This document shows, piece by piece, positions 1 to 8,025 of a DNA stretch of 59,540 nt. Origin of the DNA: CAYVUI01 sp964454745 (GTDB lineage Bacteria > Planctomycetota > Phycisphaerae > Sedimentisphaerales > Anaerohalosphaeraceae); NCBI GenBank assembly GCA_964454745.1, contig CAYVUI010000007.1, positions 1 through 59,540 of the forward strand. Reading direction: 5' to 3'. Below the pieces are notes generated by a model. It did not search any database and was not told the DNA's origin. It saw nothing but the letters and a program-made list of their open reading frames with translations. Each line of letters begins with the position of its first letter. Positions within the stretch are counted from its first letter, which is position 1. The position numbers and the translations under genes were made by a program.

Positions 1-1302
1 GTGATTCTCCGGTCACTGGGCCTTGAACAGCCCCCCATAGCGGGAAAGCTGTACCGAATAATCCGGGAATATGATGGTGTCGCCGCAAAGCTTGCGCTTC
101 TCTATTTTGCCCACGGGAAATCCTACACCGGTCAGGAAATGGCGGAGATCCATCTGCTCGAACCGATGCCCATCGTCGAGCGGATATTGCATGAGATTTA
201 CCAACTTGCCCGCCCTGCCGGACCGGGCGAGTTTACCCTCCGGGCGTACCTGCTTGGCAAAATCGACCTGACCCAGGCCGAGGCCGTTGCCCGGCTTGTC
301 GCCAGTGCCAGCAAGGTCCACCTCAAGGCCGCCCGGGAATTGATCCGCGGCAGTCTGAGCAGCGAGATCGACGCGCTGCGAGATCGAATGCTCGAACTGC
401 TTAGCCTGATCGAAAGCGGGCTGGACTTTTCGACCGAAGAGATCGAGATCATCCCCCCGCAGCAGGCCGCCGGGCAGATTCGCCAATTGATCGATCAGAT
501 CAACTCGATTCAAAGCGGCCCCGTTGAGCAGGAACGCAACCTCAATCTGCCCTGTGTCGCCCTTGCCGGCCCGACCAACGCGGGCAAAAGCACGCTTATG
601 AACCACCTGGCCGGCCGGCAGCGCAGTCTCGTCTCCGATACTACCGCCACCACGCGGGACATCCTCGCCGAAACCGTCAAGCTGCCCGGGCAAAGCTGCG
701 TCCTTTTGGACTGCGCAGGCATCGCCGGGGAATTCACGCCCGGTCAATCTTCGTTTAGCGAACTGGACAACCGCGCCGCCGCACTGGCCAAAGCCGCACT
801 CGATCAGTCCGACCTGGTCCTGTTGTGCATCCCCCCTGCCTCTCGTATCCGCACCAACTTTTCCGCCCTGGCCCCATGGGTCCGCGGCAAGCCGTATTTC
901 CTCGTTCAGACCCAGTGCGACCTTCAAGATACCCTGTCTCTCGAAGAAGACCCCGCGTTTACAAAACTCGCTGCCGGTGCAGACCGCAGCTTTTCCATCA
1001 GCGTTAAAAAGGATACCGGAATCCATGAATTGACCGAGGCCATGGACCAGTCCCTGGCCGAGATGCGCAGCTTTGGCAAGGCGGGCAATCCCTTTTCCGT
1101 GGTCAACAAACGCCACCGGGAGGCCCTGGCCGGGGCCGAAAAAAATCTGATTCAAGCGGAACTGGAGATACAAAACCACGCCGAGGAAGCGGCAGCCATG
1201 TACCTGAGGCACGCCTGGCAGATTCTGGGCTCCGTGGGGCATGAAAATCCCACAGAAGAGGTACTCGGACGCATTTTTTCCAGGTTTTGCATCGGAAAAT
1301 AG
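1..1302 (+). CDS. mnmE: tRNA modification GTPase MnmE, 5' end cut by window edge
   Basis: MnmE works with MnmG to place the carboxymethylaminomethyl group on U34 of certain tRNAs. The reading frame is open from base 1 and the family's usual N-terminal 15-20 residues are missing, so the gene begins outside the window and the GTG at base 1 is probably an internal Val. The N-terminal tetrahydrofolate-binding part is followed by the helical domain and an inserted G domain with P-loop GPTNAGKST (about residue 190), a TTRD switch I and DCAG as G3 (DTAG is usual). The C-terminus ends FCIGK, the family's catalytic-Cys tail. The expected G4 motif NKxD reads TQCD here, which is odd. Confidence 0.95.
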   Translation: MILRSLGLEQPPIAGKLYRIIREYDGVAAKLALLYFAHGKSYTGQEMAEIHLLEPMPIVERILHEIYQLARPAGPGEFTLRAYLLGKIDLTQAEAVARLVASASKVHLKAARELIRGSLSSEIDALRDRMLELLSLIESGLDFSTEEIEIIPPQQAAGQIRQLIDQINSIQSGPVEQERNLNLPCVALAGPTNAGKSTLMNHLAGRQRSLVSDTTATTRDILAETVKLPGQSCVLLDCAGIAGEFTPGQSSFSELDNRAAALAKAALDQSDLVLLCIPPASRIRTNFSALAPWVRGKPYFLVQTQCDLQDTLSLEEDPAFTKLAAGADRSFSISVKKDTGIHELTEAMDQSLAEMRSFGKAGNPFSVVNKRHREALAGAEKNLIQAELEIQNHAEEAAAMYLRHAWQILGSVGHENPTEEVLGRIFSRFCIGK

Positions 1303-1355
1303 CCGATACACCCCATAACCGGACAAAAAATCGACTGTTTACACGGAGCGAAACC

Positions 1356-2060
1356 ATGGCCGATAATACCACGAAAACTACGCAGCAAGAGCAAACCGAG
1401 GACGCAAAACAGTTCCTGCCTCTCGCGGAGAAGGCCCACGGGATTAAGAATATCCTCCAGGCCATCAAGGGCGGCATGGATGTTGTCGACCGCAGCCTGA
1501 CAAGCAAAGATATGGCCCGGGCCAAACGGGCGTGGGAAATCCTCAAGGAAAATATCGTCCTGATTAATGACCTCGTCGCGGATATGCTCAAATTCACCCG
1601 GCAAAGTGACCTGCTGCTCGAACGCTGCGACCTCAACCAGATGGTCTCTACCGTGGTTCACTCCCTGCACGTCAAGGCACATGAAAAAGACGCCGAGTTG
1701 ACTCTTCAGGTCGACGACTCGATCCCGGTATTAAAGCTAGACATTGCCCGGATCAATGACGTCGTACTGAACCTGATTATTAATGCCATCGAAGCGGCGG
1801 AACAGGGAAAAGGCAAGATCGACATCCGAACCCGGTTTGACAGAGAAGCCCGCACGATACTCCTTGAAGTGGAGGACAACGGCCCGGGAATTGAAGATGC
1901 CCATGCGGTTTTTTTGCCGTTTTATTCCTCGAAAAAAAGTCATGGGACCGGCCTGGGCCTGGCGATCTCCAGGAAAACCATCGAGCAGCATAAAGGAACT
2001 GTCGAGGTACAAAGCGAGCCCGGTAAAGGTGCGCTTTTCACGGTAAAAATCCCTGTTTGA
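1356..2060 (+). CDS. small soluble histidine kinase without sensor domain
   Basis: The 234-residue protein has a dimerisation/phosphoacceptor region with an HGIKN box at about residue 28. The HATPase_c domain follows, with an N box (LNLIINAIEAAE), G1 box (DNGPGI) and G2 box (GTGLGLAI). There is no membrane segment, PAS, HAMP or receiver domain, so the input must come through a partner or the short N-terminus. The ATG at 1356 is preferred over an upstream in-frame start because GGAG lies just before it and the upstream version would overlap the end of mnmE. No response regulator is adjacent, so the pathway is unknown. Confidence 0.88.
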   Translation: MADNTTKTTQQEQTEDAKQFLPLAEKAHGIKNILQAIKGGMDVVDRSLTSKDMARAKRAWEILKENIVLINDLVADMLKFTRQSDLLLERCDLNQMVSTVVHSLHVKAHEKDAELTLQVDDSIPVLKLDIARINDVVLNLIINAIEAAEQGKGKIDIRTRFDREARTILLEVEDNGPGIEDAHAVFLPFYSSKKSHGTGLGLAISRKTIEQHKGTVEVQSEPGKGALFTVKIPV

Positions 2061-2218
2061 GCTAAAGGCCCACCTTAAATAGGTAAAGTATATCCGGTTA
2101 TGAAACATAAATTGCAACTCTTGCTATCTGCCATCCATATCCATTCCTTAGAGCTTTTAAATAATAAAGATATAAATGGTCAACTATAATTAGTTAGATA
2201 AAATATTTAACATTTCAC

Positions 2219-2247
2219 TTGCATTAGACTCACTAAAATCTTATAAT
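2219..2247 (+). promoter_or_regulatory. sigma-70 type promoter of the PEP-CTERM gene
   Basis: TTGCAT (2219-2224) and TATAAT (2242-2247) are separated by 17 bp. The predicted start near 2254 gives a leader of about 207 nt. Confidence 0.65.
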
Positions 2248-2260
2248 AGAAAAGTGGATG

Positions 2261-2280
2261 GAGGGGGTGATTTTCCCCTC
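2261..2280 (+). other. hairpin at the 5' end of the leader
   Basis: GAGGGG and CCCCTC form a perfect 6-bp stem with an 8-nt loop. It lies about 7 nt after the predicted transcript start, a position typical of mRNA-stabilising 5' hairpins. Its function is inferred. Confidence 0.45.
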
Positions 2281-2460
2281 AAAGCAACACATCAAGGACG
2301 TTAAGCAGTACACGGCTCTTTTTGAATTTTGGGATAAAGTAAATGTGCAGGGAACCTGAATGAAAGGAGGGAGACAACAGGCTTTTATCGTAATCGCATG
2401 ATGCCCCTGAATCGGTCATGGGCACATAATTTTTAATTCTCTATGGAGGAGAATCGGAAA

Positions 2461-3387
2461 ATGAGAAAGAATATTTTTGTTGTATTGGCAGTAATCACAC
2501 TTCTTACCGGTATGTCCATGGCAGTACAGCGCCACTGGATTTCAACCGGGTCAACCGACTGGTTTGACCCCGCCAACTGGAACGCAGCCGGCGTTCCCGG
2601 AGCCGGCGACACCCCCAGGCTGGGCGTAAATGATAGCAAGGGCATTCCGACCGTCTGGCCGGTCTATAACGGCGACAACTCCGCCAGCCCGACAGACGGC
2701 GCCTTTTTGATTGGTAAGGTCCGTAATGCACAGTTCACCATGCAAAGCGGCCTGATGGTTCACCAAAGCTGGGTGAACATCGGAAACGGCACGGCCGGTA
2801 TCAAGGGCGAATGGTTCCACAACGGTGGCACATTTGACAACCTGACCGCTGGAACTCAATTCACCGTAGGTGACAGCAGCGAGGGATACCTCGAAGTAAC
2901 CGGCGGTTCCCTTCAGGCCGGTTTTCTGCGCGTCAGCGGTAACGCCGGCGGAAGCGGGAATGTATACCTGACAGGTACTGGTGAAATTATCGCCGGACTG
3001 GCAAGTATTGGTATTGTAGGCGATGGCTCCATGACGATGGACGCAGGTCTCTTTGATGTGGATACCACCCTGACGATGGGGGACGCAACGAACAGCACTA
3101 TCGGTTCGCTGTTCCTCAACGGCGGCGAGATCAAGGCAGACAACCTGGTCTTCTCCACCGCGGGAAGTTCCATCGATGTCGCAGGCGGCACCATCAAGCT
3201 TTACGACGACCTGACAACTGATGTGGATACATGGATCAGTGACGGAAATCTCTATACCAGCATTCCGGGCAACATTGTTGATTATTATCTGGAAGAGGAT
3301 GGAGATATCGTAATCTATTCTGTTCCCGAGCCCGCAACCCTGGCCCTGCTGGGGATCGGTGGTGTGCTGCTGCGTAAGAGAAGCTAA
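2461..3387 (+). CDS. secreted PEP-CTERM protein with beta-solenoid-like repeats
   Basis: The 308-residue protein starts with a signal peptide (MRKNIFVVLAVITLLTG...) and ends with the sorting motif VPEPATLALLGIGG followed by LLRKRS. Exosortase systems recognise that signal to move proteins across or onto the envelope. The middle is rich in Gly, Thr and Asn with recurring short beta-strand units, as in planctomycete autotransporter-like passenger domains. The ATG at 2461 is chosen because GGAGGA at 2445-2450 is its ribosome binding site; the in-frame ATG at 2443 overlaps that site. The ligand or role is unknown. Confidence 0.85.
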   Translation: MRKNIFVVLAVITLLTGMSMAVQRHWISTGSTDWFDPANWNAAGVPGAGDTPRLGVNDSKGIPTVWPVYNGDNSASPTDGAFLIGKVRNAQFTMQSGLMVHQSWVNIGNGTAGIKGEWFHNGGTFDNLTAGTQFTVGDSSEGYLEVTGGSLQAGFLRVSGNAGGSGNVYLTGTGEIIAGLASIGIVGDGSMTMDAGLFDVDTTLTMGDATNSTIGSLFLNGGEIKADNLVFSTAGSSIDVAGGTIKLYDDLTTDVDTWISDGNLYTSIPGNIVDYYLEEDGDIVIYSVPEPATLALLGIGGVLLRKRS

Positions 3388-3412
3388 GCACATTTATACT
3401 CAATGTACCTGT

Positions 3413-3442
3413 AAAGGGCTGCCGCAAAGGCGGCCCTTTTTT
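3413..3442 (+). terminator. rho-independent terminator after the PEP-CTERM gene
   Basis: AAGGGCtGCCGC, an AAA loop and GGCGGCCCTT form a GC-rich stem followed by a T run. It starts about 26 nt after the stop codon. Confidence 0.85.
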
Positions 3443-3457
3443 CTGCGCACAATTCAT

Positions 3458-3492
3458 AAAAAAACCTGTGACCCGCTTTCGCAGGCCACAGG
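3458..3492 (-). terminator. rho-independent terminator of dnaK
   Basis: On the minus strand CCTGTG...CACAGG encloses an inner GC pairing with a GAAA loop, and a run of seven T follows. It lies about 60 nt beyond the dnaK stop and faces the terminator at 3413-3442. Confidence 0.8.
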
Positions 3493-3552
3493 CTGACACA
3501 AAGTTTATATACTCCTGCCTTTACATAACTCCCGGCAGGTCTGTGGGACTCA

Positions 3553-5499
3553 TTACTCGGCTTCAAACTCAGCATCGATCACATCATCGCCGCCCTTGCG
3601 CTTGGGCTCTTCCGGCTGAGGCGGTGTCTGTACATCCGGGCCAGCGCCAGCCGGACTTGCCCCGTCCCCGCCGCCGGCGGCCTGCTGCTTCTTGGCTGCC
3701 TCTTCGTACAGAATCTTGCCCAGTTCCTGGGAAGCAGTTCCGAGGTTTTCCATCGCCTTTTTGATCGCGTCGGCACTGTCACCCTTGATCGCTTCTTTTA
3801 GGTTATTCAAGGCAGACTCGATATTGCCGCGTGTATCGCTGCCGACCTTCTCGCCGTGCTCCTTGAGCGTCTTTTCGGTCGAGTACACCAACTGGTCGGC
3901 CTGGTTCTTCATGTCCACGAGTTCACGTCGCTTCTTGTCTTCTTCCGCATGCGACTCGGCATCGGTTTGCATCCGCTTGATCTCGTCTTCACTGAGCCCG
4001 GAGCTGGATTTAATCTCGATCGACTGCTCCTTCCCGGTTCCGAGGTCCTTGGCGGACACATGCAGAATCCCGTTGGCATCAATATCAAACGCAACCTCGA
4101 TCTGCGGCATTCCGCGCGGAGCCGGCGGGATATCGGTCAACTGGAACCGGCCCAGTGTCCGGTTGTCATTGGCAAACTCACGCTCGCCCTGGAGTACATG
4201 AATATCCACACTCGTCTGGCTGTCGGCTGCGGTAGAGAAGACTTCCTTCTTACTGGTCGGGATCGTCGTGTTCTTCTCGATCAGCTTGGTCATAACACCG
4301 CCAAGGGTTTCGACCCCCAGCGACAGCGGTGTAACGTCCAGCAGCAGGATATCCTTCACTCCGGCGTCGCCGGCGAGAACCGCACCCTGGATCGCCGCAC
4401 CCAGCGCAACCACTTCATCCGGGTTGATGCTCTTGTTGGGGTCTTTTCCGAAAATGGTTTTGGCGATTTCCTGGACCTTGGGGATACGTGTCGATCCGCC
4501 GACAAGCAGGATTTCCGCAATCTCATTGCTCGACAGGCCGGCATCGCGAATCGCAGCCTGGCAGGGTGCCTTGAGCCGGTCGAAAATATTCTCCGCAAGC
4601 GACTCGAACTTGCTGCGGGTCAGGCTTACCTGCAGATGCTTGGGACCCGAGGCGTCTGCGGTAATAAACGGCAGATTCACGTTGGTCTCCACCTGGGAGC
4701 TTAGCTCAATCTTGGCCTTTTCCGCCGCCTCTTTCAGACGCTGGTGTGCCATCGGATCCTGACGCAGATCAATGCCTTCGGTCTTCTTGAACTCATCGGC
4801 AAGATAGTTGATCAGAACTTCGTCAAGGTCATCACCTCCGAGGTGGGTATCACCATTGGTGCTGAGTACCTCAAAGACGTTGTCGCCGATATCAAGGATC
4901 GAAACATCAAACGTACCGCCGCCAAAGTCGAAGACAGCAATTTTCTCGTTTTTCTTCTTCTCCAGGCCATAAGCCAGTGCCGCAGCGGTCGGTTCATTGA
5001 TGATCCGCTCTACCTGCAAACCTGCGATTTTCCCTGCGTCCTTGGTCGCCTGGCGCTGGGCATCGTTAAAATAAGCGGGTACGGTAATCACCGCCTGCTC
5101 AACGGTCTCGCCAAGGTAATCTTCCGCGGTCTTCTTGAGATCCTGAAGTATCATCGCGGAAATCTCCGGCGGGGTATAGGTTTTGCCCCGAACATCTACC
5201 TTAACCAGTTCTTCCGAACCGCCGGTAATCTTATAAGGAACCATCTTCTCTTCCGATGCCACCTCGCTGTGGCGGCGGCCCATAAACCGCTTGATCGAAA
5301 AGACGGTATTCTCGGGGTTAGTCACCTGCTGGTGTTTTGCGATCTGACCGACCAGCCGCTCTCCCTTGTCCGTGAAACCCACCACGGAGGGAGTCAGCCG
5401 CGATCCGGAGGAATTGATCAGCACCTTCGGGGCTGAACCTTCCATTACCGCAACAACCGAGTTCGTTGTTCCAAGGTCTATCCCGATAATTTTAGCCAT
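3553..5499 (-). CDS. dnaK: chaperone DnaK (Hsp70)
   Basis: This is the ATP-dependent Hsp70 foldase, 648 residues. The ATPase domain opens with the phosphate-binding loop GIDLGTTNSVVAV and carries the YFNDAQRQATKDAG signature near residue 147. The substrate-binding domain and helical lid follow, and the C-terminus ends DDVIDAEFEAE as in bacterial DnaK. The ATG at 5499 is preferred because AGGAG precedes it and the protein then begins at the conserved MAKIIGIDLG; the frame stays open upstream but that stretch holds the promoter. No dnaJ or grpE is adjacent. The upstream region carries a -24/-12 promoter and a palindrome shared with groES and clpB. Confidence 0.98.
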   Translation of the reverse strand: MAKIIGIDLGTTNSVVAVMEGSAPKVLINSSGSRLTPSVVGFTDKGERLVGQIAKHQQVTNPENTVFSIKRFMGRRHSEVASEEKMVPYKITGGSEELVKVDVRGKTYTPPEISAMILQDLKKTAEDYLGETVEQAVITVPAYFNDAQRQATKDAGKIAGLQVERIINEPTAAALAYGLEKKKNEKIAVFDFGGGTFDVSILDIGDNVFEVLSTNGDTHLGGDDLDEVLINYLADEFKKTEGIDLRQDPMAHQRLKEAAEKAKIELSSQVETNVNLPFITADASGPKHLQVSLTRSKFESLAENIFDRLKAPCQAAIRDAGLSSNEIAEILLVGGSTRIPKVQEIAKTIFGKDPNKSINPDEVVALGAAIQGAVLAGDAGVKDILLLDVTPLSLGVETLGGVMTKLIEKNTTIPTSKKEVFSTAADSQTSVDIHVLQGEREFANDNRTLGRFQLTDIPPAPRGMPQIEVAFDIDANGILHVSAKDLGTGKEQSIEIKSSSGLSEDEIKRMQTDAESHAEEDKKRRELVDMKNQADQLVYSTEKTLKEHGEKVGSDTRGNIESALNNLKEAIKGDSADAIKKAMENLGTASQELGKILYEEAAKKQQAAGGGDGASPAGAGPDVQTPPQPEEPKRKGGDDVIDAEFEAE

Positions 5500-5555
5500 T
5501 GTGTTGCTCCTAATAGATAAACACGTCATCGTCACATTTTCAGCTAAACTAATGT

Positions 5556-5570
5556 GCAAAGGCTGTGCCA
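5556..5570 (-). promoter_or_regulatory. sigma-54 type -24/-12 promoter of dnaK
   Basis: On the minus strand the sequence reads TGGCAC-AGCCT-TTGC, a full match to the consensus TGGCAC-N5-TTGC with GG and GC ten bases apart. It ends 56 nt before the dnaK start codon. Confidence 0.8.
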
Positions 5571-5595
5571 CAGAAGCCAAACAATCGCTAAGTAC

Positions 5596-5601
5596 ATTAT
5601 A
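5596..5601 (-). promoter_or_regulatory. possible -10 hexamer upstream of dnaK
   Basis: TATAAT on the minus strand has no good -35 match at 16-18 bp. It could be a secondary housekeeping promoter but is weak on its own. Confidence 0.25.
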
Positions 5602-5639
5602 TACAAGGAGATAACTATTTGCTGGAACATGCCCCCTCC

Positions 5640-5662
5640 CTGTCAGCATGGCAGTTTGGCAG
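5640..5662. promoter_or_regulatory. CTGTCA-N3-TGGCAG palindrome upstream of dnaK, with an extra half-site
   Basis: CTGTCA (5640-5645), GCA, TGGCAG (5649-5654) form an imperfect inverted repeat, and a second TGGCAG follows at 5657-5662. The element is about 70 bp upstream of the -24 box, which suits an upstream activator site. The same element precedes groES and a variant precedes clpB. Confidence 0.65.
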
Positions 5663-5732
5663 GATAAAAGCCCATTGTGACCGACAGGAGCCACGGGGAG
5701 AAGTAAAACAAGGAAAAACGCCCTGGATGCTC

Positions 5733-6788
5733 TTAATTGAGACTTAAACGGTCGCGGATGATCTGCGCACGCTTGATGTCGCGGTCATCGGGGCCAAGTG
5801 TCTTACCGGAATTGACCTGCAAATGAGCCGGCTGGGTCAGCATGAACAGCTCATTAACCGTTGAAATCGGGATGTTTTCGATCCGCTTCAGGTTCACCCC
5901 CATCCGCAGATTGCTCAGCAAAAACAGCGCCTCCTGCGAACTGATCATCCGGGCACTTCGCAACACCCCCAGGGCCCGCTGGATTTTATCCTCCAGAAGC
6001 TGCTCTTTGGAATGCAAAAGCTCCTGGCGAGCTAATAGCTCATACTCGCGAATCTTGGGCACCACTACCTTGCCAAAATTATCCAGGATCTCCTGCTCAG
6101 AATAACCCAGTGTCACCTGGTTGGACAATTGGAAAAAATCGCCGATGGCCTCGGTACCCTCGCCAAAAAGCCCGCGAACGGTCATATTCGTATCCCGGGC
6201 GGCATGAACGAGCTTGTCAATCTGGCCGGTCATCTTCAGCCCCGGCAGATGCAGCATTACCGAAACCCGCATCCCCGTGCCCACATTGGTCGGACACGCC
6301 GTCAGATATCCATAACGCTCACTGAATGCAAAATGCACCTTTTTCTCCAGCAGATCGTCATACCCGCGAATCTGCTTGTAGCATTCGTCGAGTTGAAGAC
6401 CCGTGCGGAAGACCTGCATCCGCAGGTGATCCTCTTCGTTAATCATCGCCGTAAACTGCTCACTGGCGGCAAAAACCACGCCCCGCGGCCCTTTGCCTTT
6501 GGCATGTCGCGTGGAGATCAGGTGGCGTTCGACCAGCAGGTCACGATCCAGCGCAGAGGCCTCATCCACATCCAGGAAGTAAATCTCTTCGCCGATATTG
6601 AGATCAATCATGGCACTTTTCAGGATGTTCATGACTTCCCGCTGGCGTGTTTCACTAAGCGTGGTTAAAAACTCATAGCTCTCGAGGTTCCGCGCCAGTC
6701 GAATCCGAGACGAAATAATCACATCACAGCAGGGACCGGTCCCCTCGAACCATTTGCTGATATGTCTGCTCAGATCGTTGGGTTTCAT
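5733..6788 (-). CDS. mcsB: protein-arginine kinase McsB
   Basis: McsB phosphorylates arginines on damaged proteins and marks them for ClpCP degradation in Firmicutes; the family resembles guanidino kinases. The 351-residue protein has the ATP-binding arginines early (SSRIRLARN near residue 28) and the CPTNVGTGMR signature of the active-site loop near residue 165. Its ATG overlaps the mcsA stop as ATGA (6785-6788), so the two are translationally coupled. No clpC or ctsR lies in the window. Confidence 0.95.
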   Translation of the reverse strand: MKPNDLSRHISKWFEGTGPCCDVIISSRIRLARNLESYEFLTTLSETRQREVMNILKSAMIDLNIGEEIYFLDVDEASALDRDLLVERHLISTRHAKGKGPRGVVFAASEQFTAMINEEDHLRMQVFRTGLQLDECYKQIRGYDDLLEKKVHFAFSERYGYLTACPTNVGTGMRVSVMLHLPGLKMTGQIDKLVHAARDTNMTVRGLFGEGTEAIGDFFQLSNQVTLGYSEQEILDNFGKVVVPKIREYELLARQELLHSKEQLLEDKIQRALGVLRSARMISSQEALFLLSNLRMGVNLKRIENIPISTVNELFMLTQPAHLQVNSGKTLGPDDRDIKRAQIIRDRLSLN

Positions 6789-7291
6789 TTCTGTTCCTGC
6801 AGCTCCTGGATCTGGTCCCTCAGGGACGCAGCCTTTTCATAATCCTCATCGCGAACCGCGGTATCGAGCTCTTTTTGGAGTTTTTGTATCTCCATCTGGA
6901 GGCGAGCCACTTCCGGAACCGTATCGGGCACCTTGCCGGTGTGTTCGCTGTGACCGCCCTGCGAGGTCTCAATGATTGTATCCAAATGATCGCCGAAAAT
7001 CTCGTAATCTTTCGGGCACCCAAGCAGGCCGTCTTTCTTAAACTGCTCAAACGTCATTCCGCAATCCGGGCAAACGAGCCCCTCGGTGGCTTCATCCAGC
7101 TCAGATTCCGGACCATCACTGCCCTGAACCGCCAGCAGTGTACTCAAAAGCTCGTTAATCGGGATCTGGTTCTTGACCGCGACTCCCTGCTTTTGCGCAC
7201 ATTCCTCACACAGGTGCGTTTCAATCCGCTGACCGCTTTGAATCTCAGTAATATGGATCGTTGCCGTATTTTTGCAGCATTGACATTTCAT
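6785..7291 (-). CDS. mcsA: McsA-type zinc-finger/UVR protein, activator of McsB
   Basis: The 168-residue protein begins with CxxC pairs (C3/C6 and a CEEC near residue 28) and has a second pair set (CPDC, GCPKDY) in the middle, which are zinc-binding knuckles. It ends in a UVR motif (EKAASLRDQIQELQE), as in ClpC- and UvrB-interacting proteins. In Bacillus, McsA binds and stimulates McsB. GAGAGG precedes the ATG. It is the first gene of a two-gene operon driven by the extended -10 promoter at 7314-7322. Confidence 0.92.
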   Translation of the reverse strand: MKCQCCKNTATIHITEIQSGQRIETHLCEECAQKQGVAVKNQIPINELLSTLLAVQGSDGPESELDEATEGLVCPDCGMTFEQFKKDGLLGCPKDYEIFGDHLDTIIETSQGGHSEHTGKVPDTVPEVARLQMEIQKLQKELDTAVRDEDYEKAASLRDQIQELQEQK

Positions 7292-7303
7292 AATAAAACC
7301 TCT

Positions 7304-7373
7304 CTATATGGGTATTATATCAGACCTTATAGGGCATATCGACAAAAAAAACAACCAACTATAGGGTATTATC
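7304..7373. repeat. three repeats of about 14 bp at the mcsA promoter
   Basis: Similar units occur at 7304-7320 (CTATATGGGTATTATAT), 7327-7340 (TTATAGGGCATATC) and 7359-7373 (CTATAGGGTATTATC). Their GGG cores are 22 and 31 bp apart, close to whole helical turns. The first unit covers the -10 box, so the array could be a repressor operator. The regulator is unknown. Confidence 0.45.
7314..7322 (-). promoter_or_regulatory. extended -10 promoter of mcsA-mcsB
   Basis: The minus strand reads TG-A-TATAAT, an exact extended -10 element, 22 nt before the mcsA ATG. A -35 box at normal spacing is not obvious. Confidence 0.6.
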
Positions 7374-7516
7374 TGCGGTGATAATGACTTTTTGTTCTGC
7401 TTTTTTCTGCGTTATCCCAAACTACTAATTTATGAAAAATCAGTAGTTGATAAAGCCCATCTACATACACGGAATTGTAAAGAAAATGATCCCTCTTAGC
7501 ATACTGCCTCTTAGAC

Positions 7517-8014
7517 CTATTCTTTCTCCCCCAGGCGCTGTTTGACCTTCTCAAAAACAGACGATGGGATCAGCTTCGATACATCGCCGCCTAAAACCGC
7601 TACCTCGCGAACCATTGTGGAGTTCACAAACCCATATTCCTCGCTGGTCATCACGAAAACCGTCTCGATCCCCGCCACGGAACGGTTGGTCATGGCAAGC
7701 TGAAACTCGTACTGCACATCGGTAAGGTTACGCAGGCCGCGCAGCATCACGTCGGCCTGGATTTGTTTGGCAAATTCCACCGTCAGGCACGCATAGCTGG
7801 CCACCTCAACCCGGGGCATATCCGTTACCAGCTCGCGGATCATCTCGACCCGCTGGTCCTGGGTGAACAGTTCCTTGCCTTTGAGCGGGTTTTGCCCCAC
7901 CGCAACCACCAGCTTGTCAAACAGCTTGACCCCGCGCTGGATCACGTCGAGGTGACCGTTGGTGATCGGGTCAAATGAACCGGGGAAAATCGCTGTTACC
8001 GCTTTATGCTTCAT
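7517..8014 (-). CDS. coaD: phosphopantetheine adenylyltransferase
   Basis: CoaD transfers AMP from ATP to 4'-phosphopantetheine, the penultimate step of coenzyme A synthesis. The 165-residue length is normal. The nucleotidyltransferase motif FPGSFDPITNGHLDVI with the T/HxGH element is at residues 10-25, RGLRNLTDVQYE in the middle, and the SSTMVRE-like NSTMVRE near the C-terminus. The downstream 8026-8730 gene is read on the same strand and ends 11 nt upstream, so they may be cotranscribed. Confidence 0.97.
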   Translation of the reverse strand: MKHKAVTAIFPGSFDPITNGHLDVIQRGVKLFDKLVVAVGQNPLKGKELFTQDQRVEMIRELVTDMPRVEVASYACLTVEFAKQIQADVMLRGLRNLTDVQYEFQLAMTNRSVAGIETVFVMTSEEYGFVNSTMVREVAVLGGDVSKLIPSSVFEKVKQRLGEKE

Positions 8015-8025
8015 AGAACACTACC

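Larger units (their letters stand above)
2061..2460 (+). other. AT-rich intergenic region and long leader before the PEP-CTERM gene
   Basis: This 400-base stretch holds no convincing gene. It contains a good sigma-70 type promoter (2219-2247), a GAGGGG/CCCCTC hairpin (2261-2280) near the predicted transcript start, and a roughly 200-nt untranslated leader. An AAAGGAGGG sequence at about 2362-2370 looks like a ribosome binding site, but no credible coding frame follows at the right distance. Confidence 0.5.

Noticed and set aside
13..1326. 437-residue minus-strand frame over mnmE
   Set aside because: It mirrors the mnmE codon pattern, has no recognisable domain, and conflicts with a clear gene on the plus strand.
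2398..2436. Short upstream frame (12 codons) in the leader of the PEP-CTERM gene
   Set aside because: The candidate ribosome binding site is about 30 nt from its ATG, too far, and there is no other support.
3856..5436. Plus-strand open frames over dnaK
   Set aside because: They follow the dnaK codon structure and have no domains or start signals.
5500..5694. N-terminal extension of dnaK in the same frame
   Set aside because: It would include the sigma-54 promoter and palindrome. AGGAG and the conserved start MAKIIG favour 5499.
5500..5700. CIRCE element (TTAGCACTC-N9-GAGTGCTAA) upstream of dnaK; also looked for upstream of groES
   Set aside because: No match was seen at either gene, so HrcA control is not supported.
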